Positions 32,703-41,891 of a DNA stretch of 64,000 bases are shown here, piece after piece. Source of the stretch: Maricaulis sp047308265. GTDB taxonomy: Bacteria > Pseudomonadota > Alphaproteobacteria > Caulobacterales > Maricaulaceae. The stretch lies in the NCBI RefSeq assembly GCF_047308265.1, contig NZ_JBKQWY010000001.1, forward strand, positions 558,001-622,000. The letters run 5' to 3'. The notes beneath the pieces are model-generated. The model did no database searches. It was not told where the DNA came from and saw nothing but the letters and a program-made list of their open reading frames with translations. The position numbers were made by a program, and so were the translations under genes. Within the stretch, counting starts at the first letter, position 1; the number at the start of each line of letters is the position of its first letter.

Positions 32703-35579
32703 GTGTCTCACGCCGTCATGAACGCGTTTCGTATGGCCGTCGTTACGGCTGGTCTGGCCTGTCTGGCGGCCTGCGGTTCCCAGCCGGAACCCACGCCGGT
32801 CCAGACTGATCCCGTCGTGACCGTCGACCCGGTCTGGCCGCACGATGTGAGCGATCTCGAACCTGATCCAGCTGTACATTATGGCCAGCTGGAGAACGGT
32901 ATGCGTTATGCCATCCTGGCCAATGATACCCCGCCTAACGTCGCATCCGTCCGTCTGGTCTTCAATATCGGTTCGCTGGCAGAAAGCGAGGAACAGCGCG
33001 GCCTGGCCCATTTCATCGAGCATATGGCGTTCAACGGATCGCAGAATGTGCCCGAAGGCGAGATGGTTGCCTTGCTGGAACGCTATGGCCTGCAATTCGG
33101 TCCCGACACGAATGCGTTCACGGGGTACGACACGGTGGGGTATCAGCTCGATCTGCCCGAAGCCGATGATGATACGCTGGACACCGCCCTGTTCCTGATG
33201 CGCGAGACCGCTGATGGTCTGCTTCTGGATGCGGATGCCATAGATCGCGAACGCAATGTGATCCTGTCCGAAGAGCGTGTCCGCAACACGCCGATCCGGC
33301 GCTGGAATAATGCGCTGACGCGTTTTCGCATGCCCGGAACCCTCATCCCTGATCGCGACCCGATTGGCCTGGTCGAAGTGGTTGAAACCGCGCAGCGCGA
33401 CGCGTTTCTCGACTATTACGAAAACTATTACGTGCCGCAGCGTGCCATGCTGGTGGTGACAGGGTCGATCGACCCCGAGGCAGTCGAGGCGCGTATCGAG
33501 GAGAAGTTCGCTGACTGGAACGGCCCTGAAACGCTGCGTCCCGATCCGGATCTGGGCACGTTGACCCTGGGACGTCCCTTCTCGTCGGGTTTCTTCTATG
33601 ACCCCGAAATCTTCACGATCTTGACGGTTGATGCCGTGCGCCCCTATGAGGCCCGCCCCGATAACGCCGCGACCCGGCTTGAAACAGCCTATTCAGAACT
33701 GGGAGATGTCATTCTCTCTCGCCGGTTCGATACGATCATGAGTTCGGGCACGTCACCGCTTCTGCAGGCGCAGGTCTCCACGACGGATGATTACGAGCTG
33801 GCCGAACGCTCAACGGTCTTGCTGGTCTCCACACCCGACCGGTGGCAAGAAGCGCTGGAACTGGCCGAGCAGGAAGTTCGCCGAGCCCTGATCCATGGTT
33901 TCACCCAGGCTGAACTTGATGAGCAATTGGCCAATCTGAGAACCGGGATGCGCAATGCCGCCGAACGGTCTGGCACGCGTACGACAGACGGTCTGGCCGA
34001 TGCGATCTGGTCCGCCTGGCGCGGGGATCGGGTGTTTACCCATCCCGAGGCGATGCTGGAGCGTTTTCTGATCAATGAAGATCGCATCACCGTGGACGCG
34101 GTCAATGCCTCTTTCCGCGCGCGCTGGGATAATGTGGAACCGCTGATCTTTCTGTCCAATTCGCAGGAGGTTGAGGATGCGCAAAGCCAGATCCGGGATG
34201 TCTGGGTGCAGTCCTATTCCCAGTCTGTGGAGCCGCCGGAAGACTTCTCCAGCGTGGAATTTGCCTATCAGGAGTTCGGAGAGCCCGCTGAGGTCGTGAC
34301 CCGTACCGAGATCGAGGATCTCGACTATGTCCAGTTCGAGCTCGATAATGGTGTGCGCGTGAACTTTAAACAGACCGATTTCCGGGATGAACAGGTTCGC
34401 GTTCGTGTCGATTTTGGACGCGGCAAGCTCGAACCGTCTGTGCGTCCGTATGTGGATGAGCTGGCCGGCGCAATCTTCACGGCGTCAGGCCTGGAAGCTC
34501 ACAGCGCTGATGAATTGTCCAGCGTGCTGGCGGGCCAGCAGGTGGGTGTCGATTTCTCGGTCGGGGCCGATAACTTCTCCCTGTCCGGGATCACCACACC
34601 GACGGATCTGGATTCACAGCTCAACCTGATCACCGCCTATTTCACCCATCCGGGCTGGCGGCCGGAAGGCTTTAGCCAGTTTGCGTCCATCGCTCCGGAG
34701 ATTCGCCGGAACCTCTATGGGTCTCCGGGCGGGGTGATCCAGGCTGAGGTGTCGCGTCTGCTGCGTTCTGGTGATATGCGTTATGGCTTCCCGAGCGCCG
34801 AACAGATCGAGGCCATCTCACTGGACGAGATCATCGCTTATCTCACTCCCGTCCTGGCTGAAGCGCCTATCGAAGTGACCATTTTGGGCGATGTCGATGA
34901 GGCGACGGCCCTGGCGGCCGTCCAGCGGACCCTGGGGGCTTTGCCCAAGCGCTCTACTGCGTGGCCGATGTATGAGTCGCGCCGACAGGTGAGTTTCCCC
35001 GCCCCGGCTGCAGAGCCGGTCGAGCTCTACCACAATGGTGTCGATTATCAGGGCATGGCCAATATTTACTGGCCGACACGCGATGCGTTCGACACGCGGG
35101 AGGCGCGTGAGATCGCGCTCTTGCGGGCCGTGTTTGACCTTAAACTCACGCAGCGACTGCGAGAACAGGAAGGGTTCACCTATTCCGCCGCCGTTGATGA
35201 CACGCTGTCCTATGTCTTCCCGGATTATGGATATCTGTGGGTCGGCGTGGATGTGCAGATCAATAATCTGGATGCCGCCTATCAGGCCGTTGAAGACGTG
35301 GCAGCCGAGATCGTGGCCGGTCAGATCAGCGAAGATGAATTCTTGCGGGCCCGTCGCCCCATCCTGGAAGGCATTGAAGAGCGGTTTGAGAGCAATGGCT
35401 GGTGGCTAGCCTGGCTGGCACGGTCCCAGGCACAGCCGCAGCGGCTCGATATTGTGCGTACGCTGGTCGAGGATTACCAGGCGATCGAGATCGCTGATCT
35501 GGTTGAGGCCGCCGAAACCTATCTCGATCCTGACAGGGCCTGGCGTGTGAGCATTGTGCCGCGCCCCGAGGATGGGTAG
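32703..35579 (+). CDS. M16 (pitrilysin-type) zinc peptidase lipoprotein
   Basis: A 958-residue two-half M16 peptidase. GTG 32703 sits six bases after AGAGG; ATG 32718 is an alternative. The lipobox LAAC gives Cys24. The inverted zinc motif is HFIEH (His103, Glu106, His107), and the third ligand Glu183 lies in DRERNVILSEERV at the expected distance. The C-terminal half (from about 550) keeps the fold without a zinc motif. It likely degrades peptides in the periplasm, and the preceding peptide ABC protein may import the products. Confidence 0.93.
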   Translation: MSHAVMNAFRMAVVTAGLACLAACGSQPEPTPVQTDPVVTVDPVWPHDVSDLEPDPAVHYGQLENGMRYAILANDTPPNVASVRLVFNIGSLAESEEQRGLAHFIEHMAFNGSQNVPEGEMVALLERYGLQFGPDTNAFTGYDTVGYQLDLPEADDDTLDTALFLMRETADGLLLDADAIDRERNVILSEERVRNTPIRRWNNALTRFRMPGTLIPDRDPIGLVEVVETAQRDAFLDYYENYYVPQRAMLVVTGSIDPEAVEARIEEKFADWNGPETLRPDPDLGTLTLGRPFSSGFFYDPEIFTILTVDAVRPYEARPDNAATRLETAYSELGDVILSRRFDTIMSSGTSPLLQAQVSTTDDYELAERSTVLLVSTPDRWQEALELAEQEVRRALIHGFTQAELDEQLANLRTGMRNAAERSGTRTTDGLADAIWSAWRGDRVFTHPEAMLERFLINEDRITVDAVNASFRARWDNVEPLIFLSNSQEVEDAQSQIRDVWVQSYSQSVEPPEDFSSVEFAYQEFGEPAEVVTRTEIEDLDYVQFELDNGVRVNFKQTDFRDEQVRVRVDFGRGKLEPSVRPYVDELAGAIFTASGLEAHSADELSSVLAGQQVGVDFSVGADNFSLSGITTPTDLDSQLNLITAYFTHPGWRPEGFSQFASIAPEIRRNLYGSPGGVIQAEVSRLLRSGDMRYGFPSAEQIEAISLDEIIAYLTPVLAEAPIEVTILGDVDEATALAAVQRTLGALPKRSTAWPMYESRRQVSFPAPAAEPVELYHNGVDYQGMANIYWPTRDAFDTREAREIALLRAVFDLKLTQRLREQEGFTYSAAVDDTLSYVFPDYGYLWVGVDVQINNLDAAYQAVEDVAAEIVAGQISEDEFLRARRPILEGIEERFESNGWWLAWLARSQAQPQRLDIVRTLVEDYQAIEIADLVEAAETYLDPDRAWRVSIVPRPEDG

Positions 35580-35605
35580 ATGGTGTTTCACCAAGGAGTC
35601 TTTTG

Positions 35606-36358
35606 ATGTCACCCCGTTATTTTGCCCTGACGGCCGTTCTGGCCAGCGTGGCGGCCTGTGCGCCGGCCAGCGAGACAGAGACCGAAACACCGGCCCTTGA
35701 CGCCGAACAGCCGGAGACGGAAACCATGTCTGATGATCAGGCCCGGCTTGAAGCCGAAAACACCCAGATGCGCCAGTATATCCAGGCGGCTGAACAGCAC
35801 ATCGTCCAGCAGGCGCAGGCGCTTGAGCGGGCCAATGGCCTGATTGCGGATATCGCGCGTCGCTGTGATGTCGCGGATGATCTCACGGTTCCCGCTGGCG
35901 AGTTTCCGGACGAGCATTCTCTCGATACTTTCCGGGCTGCGTCCGAGGTCTATCTCGACGTCATGCGGACGCAAGCCTGCGTCTTTGAATTGCCGTCCGG
36001 CCTGTTGTTCCGCATTCGCCAGTCCAGCGACGGCGAGAGCCCGGTGTCTGGCGAGAATGTCACCGTGCATTATCGTGGCACCCTGCCTCAGGGCGGTGAG
36101 TTCGACAGTTCCTACAGCCGGGGTGCACCTGCCACCTTCCCGTCTGATCGCCTGATCGCCGGTTGGGTCGAAGCCCTGCCGCTGATGCGGGTCGGTGAGC
36201 GTTGGGAACTCTTCATTGCCTCCGATCTGGCTTATGGTGATCGCGGTGCGGGTGCCGATATCCGGGGCGGCCAGGCTCTTAATTTCGAGCTGGAACTGAT
36301 CGCTCTGCCGGATCGTCCGGCGGCTGACACCTCCGAAGACAGCGAGAGCGCTGAATAA
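35606..36358 (+). CDS. FKBP-type peptidyl-prolyl isomerase lipoprotein
   Basis: A 250-residue lipoprotein from ATG 35606, seven bases after AAGGAG (the TTG just before it is rejected). Signal and lipobox (LASVAAC) are followed by an acidic Thr/Glu linker and a short helical segment (NTQMRQYIQAAEQHIVQQ). The FKBP domain (about 140-235) has VTVHYRGTLPQGGEFDSSY, GWVEALPLMRVGERWELFI and the YGDRGAG hairpin. It accelerates proline isomerisation of envelope proteins. It is probably co-transcribed with the M16 peptidase (26-bp gap). Confidence 0.93.
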   Translation: MSPRYFALTAVLASVAACAPASETETETPALDAEQPETETMSDDQARLEAENTQMRQYIQAAEQHIVQQAQALERANGLIADIARRCDVADDLTVPAGEFPDEHSLDTFRAASEVYLDVMRTQACVFELPSGLLFRIRQSSDGESPVSGENVTVHYRGTLPQGGEFDSSYSRGAPATFPSDRLIAGWVEALPLMRVGERWELFIASDLAYGDRGAGADIRGGQALNFELELIALPDRPAADTSEDSESAE

Positions 36359-36382
36359 AGCGGACGGACCTTGCCGGGCGGC

Positions 36383-37882
36383 CTAGCGCGACAGACGCAG
36401 ATTTGTCAGGTCGCCCGCAATCATCTCGAACGCATCCCGCAAGGCCTGATTGGACGGGCTGTCGAAATACAGCGAGGGATGGCTCGCACAGCTTTCCATC
36501 AGGCGCCGTGTCGATGATGAATTCACCTGGAAGGTGATCGCATAGACACGAATGCCCAATTCCTTGGCCTCGTCACAGGCCGCTTCCAGACGGTCATTCA
36601 AACGATTGCGCAGGGTCGAAGAGCTGGATGTGGTGGTGCCCAACCGCCCGAAGCGCGAGAAACCGTAAGCGCCATAATCTGAACGCAGGCTGGTCGAGCG
36701 TCCGGACATGACATTATCGCCATCGGTTAGGATGACCATCGCCTTGATGAAATCATCATCGGCCCAGGAGACGCCTTCAGTGAAGGGCTGTCCGGGTGAG
36801 ATCACACGAATGCCCCAGCCGACACCTTGCGGGATATTGGTGGTGCCACTCGCTCCCATACGATTGATGGCGTTTAACACTGTGCGCTCATTATTGGTCA
36901 GCGCCGTGATCGGTGTGGTCGTGCAGCGCATATTGGGACCGTAATCAGCGCGGACCCGGGCGTTGCGATACTTGCTCAGCCGCCGCAGGCGCGTGGACCA
37001 ACTGCCACTCGTCCCGTCACGCAGATAGTCATTGCGGTAATCGCGGTCATTATCCGGCTCGTCCGGTGCAAAATACGGCACAAACAAAGAGGACGGATTG
37101 CCGTTACTGGGGGGTGTATCATTGATGTCCATGGGAATGGACCGGGACTCGACGCAGCCTTCCCATTCCTCATTGCGCATGTCGTCGAACAGATCCCAGT
37201 GATTGGCACCTGTATTGCCCGACCAGTCGGCGTGTTGCGGGCTGCGCGCATCAGGGTCCATCCACCACACACGCTCGAATTGGGTGCCGACATTCACGGT
37301 GGCGGCGAAGGGTACGAGGCCGATCTTGACGGCGTCAGGATCCTCGGCCGCATCGAACAGGATTTCCGTCAGCAGTGTGGCCGCGCCACGCAGGGCGGAA
37401 ATGCGTGATCCGCCCATGGAGCCGGTATTATCGAGCACCATGACCAGTTCCAGGTTCTGGCGCGCACGCACGACTTCGCTCTCCCAGTCGACCGTAATGT
37501 ATTCAATGCCGATCAGGCCGAGGATCGATGTGCCGACCTTGGCTTCCGCGGTGACGGTGATCGTGTCCGTCTCGTCGTCCACATCCACATTGAGGTTCTG
37601 GATGACGCCGATTTCGCGCGAGGGATAATTGGCTTCGATGAAGTCGTTGGCGATCGTCAGAGCTTCGCTGTTGGAAACATCGGCGCGTGTGCCGACAGCC
37701 AGGGCGGCGGCGTCGAGCGCCTGGGCGAGGCGTGTGCGGGCATTCATCGCCTGGTTGAAGTCTATGGCTCCGCCGCCCAGCACCGTGATCGGCACCAGGG
37801 CGAGCGAGAAAATCATCGCAACATTACCGCGTGTATTGCGGGCGAACTGTCCCAGGCGGGCCAGCCAGGTCGAAATAGCCAT
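36383..37882 (-). CDS. TadG-like VWA pilus-assembly protein, copy 1
   Basis: A 499-residue protein. The N-terminal TadE/TadG segment is RNTRGNVAMIFSLALVPITV (about 15-34, one TM), followed by a pseudopilin-like region GAIDFNQAMNARTRLAQALD. A von Willebrand A domain starts at about 150 with the MIDAS sequence LDNTGSMGGS and continues to the C-terminus with ILTDGDNVMSGRS. It ends with DLTNLRLSR. Proteins of this type associate with Tad/Flp pili, but no tad cluster is nearby. It lies 90 bp downstream of a close paralogue on the same strand. Confidence 0.9.
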   Translation of the reverse strand: MAISTWLARLGQFARNTRGNVAMIFSLALVPITVLGGGAIDFNQAMNARTRLAQALDAAALAVGTRADVSNSEALTIANDFIEANYPSREIGVIQNLNVDVDDETDTITVTAEAKVGTSILGLIGIEYITVDWESEVVRARQNLELVMVLDNTGSMGGSRISALRGAATLLTEILFDAAEDPDAVKIGLVPFAATVNVGTQFERVWWMDPDARSPQHADWSGNTGANHWDLFDDMRNEEWEGCVESRSIPMDINDTPPSNGNPSSLFVPYFAPDEPDNDRDYRNDYLRDGTSGSWSTRLRRLSKYRNARVRADYGPNMRCTTTPITALTNNERTVLNAINRMGASGTTNIPQGVGWGIRVISPGQPFTEGVSWADDDFIKAMVILTDGDNVMSGRSTSLRSDYGAYGFSRFGRLGTTTSSSSTLRNRLNDRLEAACDEAKELGIRVYAITFQVNSSSTRRLMESCASHPSLYFDSPSNQALRDAFEMIAGDLTNLRLSR

Positions 37883-37972
37883 ATCGTGTCCTCTTGGACA
37901 CCGACATTTACGCGCACAGGTTTAAAACCCCGTTAGGGAAGGCAGTTAATGAAAGTTTGTCGCGCTTTTTAT

Positions 37973-39478
37973 CTATCGCGACAGGCGCAGATTGGTCAGA
38001 TCGCCCGCGATCATCTGAAAGGCATCGCGCAAGGCGCTGTTGGAAGGACTGTCGAAATACAAGGAGGGATGGCTGGCACAATCCTGCATCAGGGCCCGGG
38101 TCGAGGAGGACGAGACCTGGAAGGTGATGGCATAGACCCGGATGTCCATCTCGTGTGCCAGTGCGCAGGCGGCTTCGAGGCGGTCATTCAGCTCATTGCG
38201 CAGGGTCCACGAGCTGGAAGAGGTTGTTCCCAGTCGTCCGTCCCGGGAAAACCCGTAAGCGCTATAGTCTGACCGGAGCTCGGTGGAACGACCGGACATG
38301 ACATTATCGCCATCGGTCAGGATCACCATCGCCTTGAGGATCTCCTCATCATCCCAGGCCGTGCCTTGTGTGAACGGTTCCTCCGGTGAGATCACGCGGA
38401 TCCCCCAGCCCACGCCTTGCGGAATATTGGTCGTGCCACTTGCACCCATGCGGTTGATCGCATTGACGATCGTCGCCTCGGAATTGGTCAGTGGCGTAAT
38501 GGGTGTGGTGGTGCAGCGCATATTGGGGCCGTAATCATCCCACACCTGCCCGTCCTCATACTTGTCGAGGTTTTGCAGCCGGGTATTCGTGCTGCCGGAC
38601 GTACCGTCATTGATATAGTTATTGCGATAATCCCAGTCATTATCGGGTTCATCGGGCGCGAAATACGGGATGAAGAGCGTTGAGGGGGCGCCATTGCTGG
38701 GCGGTGTGTCATCGATATCCATGGGTATCGCGCGGGCTTCCACACATCCTTCCCAAGTCTCGTACCGCATCGCGTCGAACAGGTCCCAGTGATTGGCGTT
38801 TGCGGCTCCTGACCACTCGGCGTGCAGCGGATTGGCTCCGTTCGGATCCAGCCACCAGGCGCGCTCATATCCCGGACCGACATTCACCGTGGCCGCGAAG
38901 GGGACCAGGCCGATATGTATCGCGTCGGGATCCTCAGCCGCGTCGAACAGGATTTCGGTGAGCAGATTGGCGGCGTCACGCAGAGCGGAGATCTTGGAGC
39001 CGCCCATGGAGCCGGTATTGTCGAGCACCATCACCAGTTCCAGATTCTGGCGTGCGCGAACAACTTCGCTTTCCCAGTCCACCGTCAGAGAATCGATCCC
39101 GACAAGTCCCAGAATGGCGGTATCGACCTTTGCGGTCGCATTAACCGTGACGGTGTCATTGATCGTGTCGAGGTCCACGCTCAGGCTCTGAAGCTGTCCG
39201 ATTTCCCATTCGGGATAGTTTGCCGCCAAAAAGTCCTGCGCAATGGTTGTGGCGTCACCCCGTCCGATATCGGGATAGGTGCCGATGGCCAGGGCGGCCG
39301 CATCAATCGCCTGGGCGAGGCGCGTGCGCGCATTCATGGCCTGGTTGAAATCGATGGCGCCTCCCGCCAGAACGGTGAGAGGCAGAAGGGCGAGAGCAAA
39401 GATCATCGCCACATTGCCGCGCGTGTGGCGGGCAAAACGTAGGGGCAGACCCAGACATGTGGAGCTCAGGCTTTTCAT
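37973..39478 (-). CDS. TadG-like VWA pilus-assembly protein, copy 2
   Basis: A 501-residue paralogue of the neighbouring gene, very similar along its whole length: RHTRGNVAMIFALALLPLTV, LDNTGSMGGS, IPMDIDDTPPSNGAPS, GPNMRCTTTPIT, the shared segment GASGTTNIPQGVGWGIRVIS, and the identical end DLTNLRLSR. ATG 39478 gives an N-terminus colinear with copy 1; a TTG at 39565 would add 29 residues without match. The two genes are a tandem duplication. They differ most in the central region after SDYWxD-like turns and in charge (NWxYE versus DMRNEE loops). Confidence 0.9.
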   Translation of the reverse strand: MKSLSSTCLGLPLRFARHTRGNVAMIFALALLPLTVLAGGAIDFNQAMNARTRLAQAIDAAALAIGTYPDIGRGDATTIAQDFLAANYPEWEIGQLQSLSVDLDTINDTVTVNATAKVDTAILGLVGIDSLTVDWESEVVRARQNLELVMVLDNTGSMGGSKISALRDAANLLTEILFDAAEDPDAIHIGLVPFAATVNVGPGYERAWWLDPNGANPLHAEWSGAANANHWDLFDAMRYETWEGCVEARAIPMDIDDTPPSNGAPSTLFIPYFAPDEPDNDWDYRNNYINDGTSGSTNTRLQNLDKYEDGQVWDDYGPNMRCTTTPITPLTNSEATIVNAINRMGASGTTNIPQGVGWGIRVISPEEPFTQGTAWDDEEILKAMVILTDGDNVMSGRSTELRSDYSAYGFSRDGRLGTTSSSSWTLRNELNDRLEAACALAHEMDIRVYAITFQVSSSSTRALMQDCASHPSLYFDSPSNSALRDAFQMIAGDLTNLRLSR

Positions 39479-39614
39479 AACAAAAACAGAGCTATCAGCC
39501 AGACGCCTCGACGATAAGCCGGCATCGAGAGACAGCGTTAGCCCTGAATTAAGCGTGTCGTTCAATTCAGACAGAGCATTGACGCCAACGGGATGAACAG
39601 GTCACATCGCGCCC

Positions 39615-40775
39615 ATGTCCAGAACCGATACCGCTCTTGAAATCCTGCGTGACCTCGTTGCCTTTGATACGACCTCGCGCCTGTCCAATCTCGAACTGAT
39701 TGACTGGGTTGAGGCCCGCCTCCTTGCGGCCGGTGCGCGATGTGTGCGTGTGCCCAGTGACGATGGTCAAAAAGCCAACCTGCATGGCGTTATCGGACCG
39801 GATGTGGATGGGGGTGTCGTCCTGTCCGGACATACCGATGTGGTACCGGTTGACGGTCAACCCTGGACCAGTAATCCCTTCATTCTCACCGATAAGGGCG
39901 ATGGTCGGCTTTATGGGCGCGGCACTTGCGACATGAAGGGGTTCATCGCCTGCGCGCTCGCCTATGCCGACCAGTTTGCAGCGGGCGATCTCAAGCGTCC
40001 GGTCCACTTCGCCTTCTCCTTTGATGAAGAGGTCGGATGCCTGGGCGCGCCGGCGCTGATCGAAGAGATCATGCAGCAATCGCCCAAGCCTTCAATCGTC
40101 GTGGTGGGGGAGCCCACCGAGATGAAAGTGGTCTCGGCGCACAAGGGCCTGTTCTCGGTGCGGGTCGCCCTGACAGGGCATGAGGCGCATTCCAGCCTGG
40201 TCTATGATGGTGCCTGTGCCGTTACCCATGCCGTGCCCTTGATGCAATATCTCTATGAGAGTGCCCAGGCGATGGTGGAGGCTGCCCCGGAGGACAGCCC
40301 GTTCGACCCGCCTCATGGCACATTGACCATTGGTAAAATGCAAGGCGGGACAGCCCTGAATATTCTCGCGCTCAAGGGCGAGTTTCAAAGTCTGATGCGG
40401 CCGTGTCCGTGGGATGATGTCCAGGCGATCTATGACGGATTGCTCGAACGGGCGGCGGAGACACAGGCCCGGATGAGGCAATACGCTCCCGAGGCGCAGG
40501 TCACGGTGGAGGTCCTCTCCAACGTGCCGGCTTTTCGACCCGAGGATGATGGCGCTGCCGAACGTCTGGCGCGTCAGCTGACCGGAGATAATGCCTCGCG
40601 TGTTGTGGCCTACGGGACGGAGGCCGGGCAGTTCCAGCAGGCCGGCCTGTCTGTGGTGGTGTGCGGACCGGGATCCATCGCGCAGGCCCACCAGCCGGAT
40701 GAGTTTATTGCCATTGATCAGATGCGACAGGGCTGTCTTTTCATGGAGAAACTGGTTCGCCATCTCGCGCAGTAA
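39615..40775 (+). CDS. argE: Acetylornithine deacetylase (M20 family)
   Basis: A 386-residue M20 metallohydrolase that removes the acetyl group from N2-acetylornithine in arginine synthesis. The motifs VLSGHTDVVPVDGQPW, GRGTCDMKGFIA, FDEEVGCLGA, GEPTEMKVVSAHKG and GPGSIAQAHQPDEF supply the two-metal ligands and catalytic Glu. The length fits the ArgE subgroup, not DapE. ATG 39615 is used. It is divergent from the VWA pair and ends in a terminator shared with the convergent gene. Confidence 0.88.
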   Translation: MSRTDTALEILRDLVAFDTTSRLSNLELIDWVEARLLAAGARCVRVPSDDGQKANLHGVIGPDVDGGVVLSGHTDVVPVDGQPWTSNPFILTDKGDGRLYGRGTCDMKGFIACALAYADQFAAGDLKRPVHFAFSFDEEVGCLGAPALIEEIMQQSPKPSIVVVGEPTEMKVVSAHKGLFSVRVALTGHEAHSSLVYDGACAVTHAVPLMQYLYESAQAMVEAAPEDSPFDPPHGTLTIGKMQGGTALNILALKGEFQSLMRPCPWDDVQAIYDGLLERAAETQARMRQYAPEAQVTVEVLSNVPAFRPEDDGAAERLARQLTGDNASRVVAYGTEAGQFQQAGLSVVVCGPGSIAQAHQPDEFIAIDQMRQGCLFMEKLVRHLAQ

Positions 40776-40800
40776 AAAGGCGCCCCGGGGGCGCCCTTTT
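40775..40800. terminator. Bidirectional terminator
   Basis: AAAAAGGCGCCCC and GGGGCGCCCTTTT form a hairpin with A- and T-runs on both sides, serving argE and the convergent SdpI-like gene. Confidence 0.88.
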
Positions 40801-40809
40801 GGATGTTGA

Positions 40810-41451
40810 TCAGGTGCGGGAAGGATTGGTCAGCAGGCGGCTGCTGAGACCGACCGCGAACACACCGTTGACGATGACGAAGATGATGGCCAGCCATTGC
40901 GCGGCTTGATCGCCCCAGATTGCGTCGGTGACAAACATTGCCAAAACCCACAGGATGGCGTTCAGGATCGACAGGGTTGCCATGCGCGCGGGTGAAAGCC
41001 TGGTGGCGGTCTCATGTATGTCGAGGTCGCGCACGGCCGGGCTTGCAAAGATGCGCACCCAATTGATCACAACCAGTCCGAAACCGGCGAGGCCTACGAG
41101 GCTGGCCCTGAAAAGGGCGTCGTCGATCGGGGTGATGATCAGAACGATCGCGTAGACCAGGCCGGTAAGCACCAGAACCCATCCTGAAAACCGTTCTGCG
41201 GAGAGAAGGGCGGGCACGCGGTATGACCGGTCACTCAATGGCAGGACAAATTTGGGCAGGTAGTTGCCGGCCATGATCAACATCAGACCGATGGTCAGTC
41301 CCACGCCCCGCTTGGTGACGGGGTCGGGCAGGAACTCCAATTCCTTTCCAGCAACCAGTATACACAGGGTGACCATGACCAGGCCGGAAACAAGGCCAAA
41401 ACTGATCTGACCGAACTGTTTCGGGCCGGGGGCGGTATCGTGCGTGCTCAT
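40810..41451 (-). CDS. SdpI-like integral membrane protein
   Basis: A 213-residue protein with about six TM helices. The segment IGLMLIMAGNYLPKFVLPLS matches the MGNYLPK signature of SdpI, the Bacillus immunity and signalling protein for the SDP toxin. Family members are widespread, and most have no known toxin partner. The start overlaps the stop of the ArsR/SdpR-like gene upstream by four bases (ATGA), the same regulator-plus-membrane-protein order as sdpR-sdpI. No sdpABC-like toxin genes are seen in this window. The role may be self-protection or membrane signalling. Confidence 0.78.
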   Translation of the reverse strand: MSTHDTAPGPKQFGQISFGLVSGLVMVTLCILVAGKELEFLPDPVTKRGVGLTIGLMLIMAGNYLPKFVLPLSDRSYRVPALLSAERFSGWVLVLTGLVYAIVLIITPIDDALFRASLVGLAGFGLVVINWVRIFASPAVRDLDIHETATRLSPARMATLSILNAILWVLAMFVTDAIWGDQAAQWLAIIFVIVNGVFAVGLSSRLLTNPSRT

Positions 41452-41756
41452 GCGTCTGGTCCTTCCTGTGGGTCTGATGCGCTTTGGGCGGGCTGTAACT
41501 CCCAGCCAAAGATTTTGGCGAAGCCTAGAAGGGCGTCCTCCAGAACGGACAGCTGGAGCTGGTAGGTGATGGAGGTGCCGTGCTTTTCCGAGCAGACCAG
41601 ACCCGCTTCACGCAGGACTGCGAAATGGGCCGACATGGTCGGTTTCGAGACGTCGAAGTGCGCGGAAATCTCGCCGGCCGTCAGGGGACCCTGGCGGAGC
41701 ATTTCCAGCACGCGTCGTCGCGTCGGATCAGAAAGTGCTTTGAATGCCGTATTCAT
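41448..41756 (-). CDS. ArsR-family regulator, SdpR-like
   Basis: A 102-residue winged-helix protein: MNTAFKALSDPTRRRVLEML, helix-turn-helix TAGEISAHFDVSKPTMSAHF, and wing KHGTSITYQL. The ALSDPTRR start and DVSKPTMSAH recognition helix are typical of SdpR-type autorepressors. No Cys-rich metal site is seen. It is the first gene of the pair with the SdpI-like protein. By analogy, the membrane protein may sequester the regulator when it binds its ligand. Confidence 0.9.
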   Translation of the reverse strand: MNTAFKALSDPTRRRVLEMLRQGPLTAGEISAHFDVSKPTMSAHFAVLREAGLVCSEKHGTSITYQLQLSVLEDALLGFAKIFGWELQPAQSASDPQEGPDA

Positions 41757-41763
41757 AAATCGA

Positions 41764-41787
41764 TATTTAGCTAATCATCTAATTTAT
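41764..41787 (-). promoter_or_regulatory. Candidate operator upstream of the SdpR-like gene
   Basis: Just upstream of the regulator start is an AT-rich stretch with the perfect palindrome TTAGCTAA (41767-41774) inside a longer imperfect dyad, ATATTTAG against CTAATTTAT. ArsR proteins usually bind such sites over their own promoter. Confidence 0.5.
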
Positions 41788-41847
41788 GGCAAGGCCCGGA
41801 CCGAAATTTGTTTCGTTTTTCCTCTATGTATTTGAATTAATACAATA

Positions 41848-41870
41848 AAGGCGCCCCGCAGGGCGCCTCT
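41848..41870 (-). terminator. Terminator of sqdB
   Basis: Minus strand: AGAGGCGCCC-TGC-GGGGCGCCTTTATT, a strong GC hairpin with a short T-run, between the convergent-facing end of sqdB and the SdpR promoter region. Confidence 0.75.
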
Positions 41871-41891
41871 TCAAGCCCGGTAGGGGGCAGC

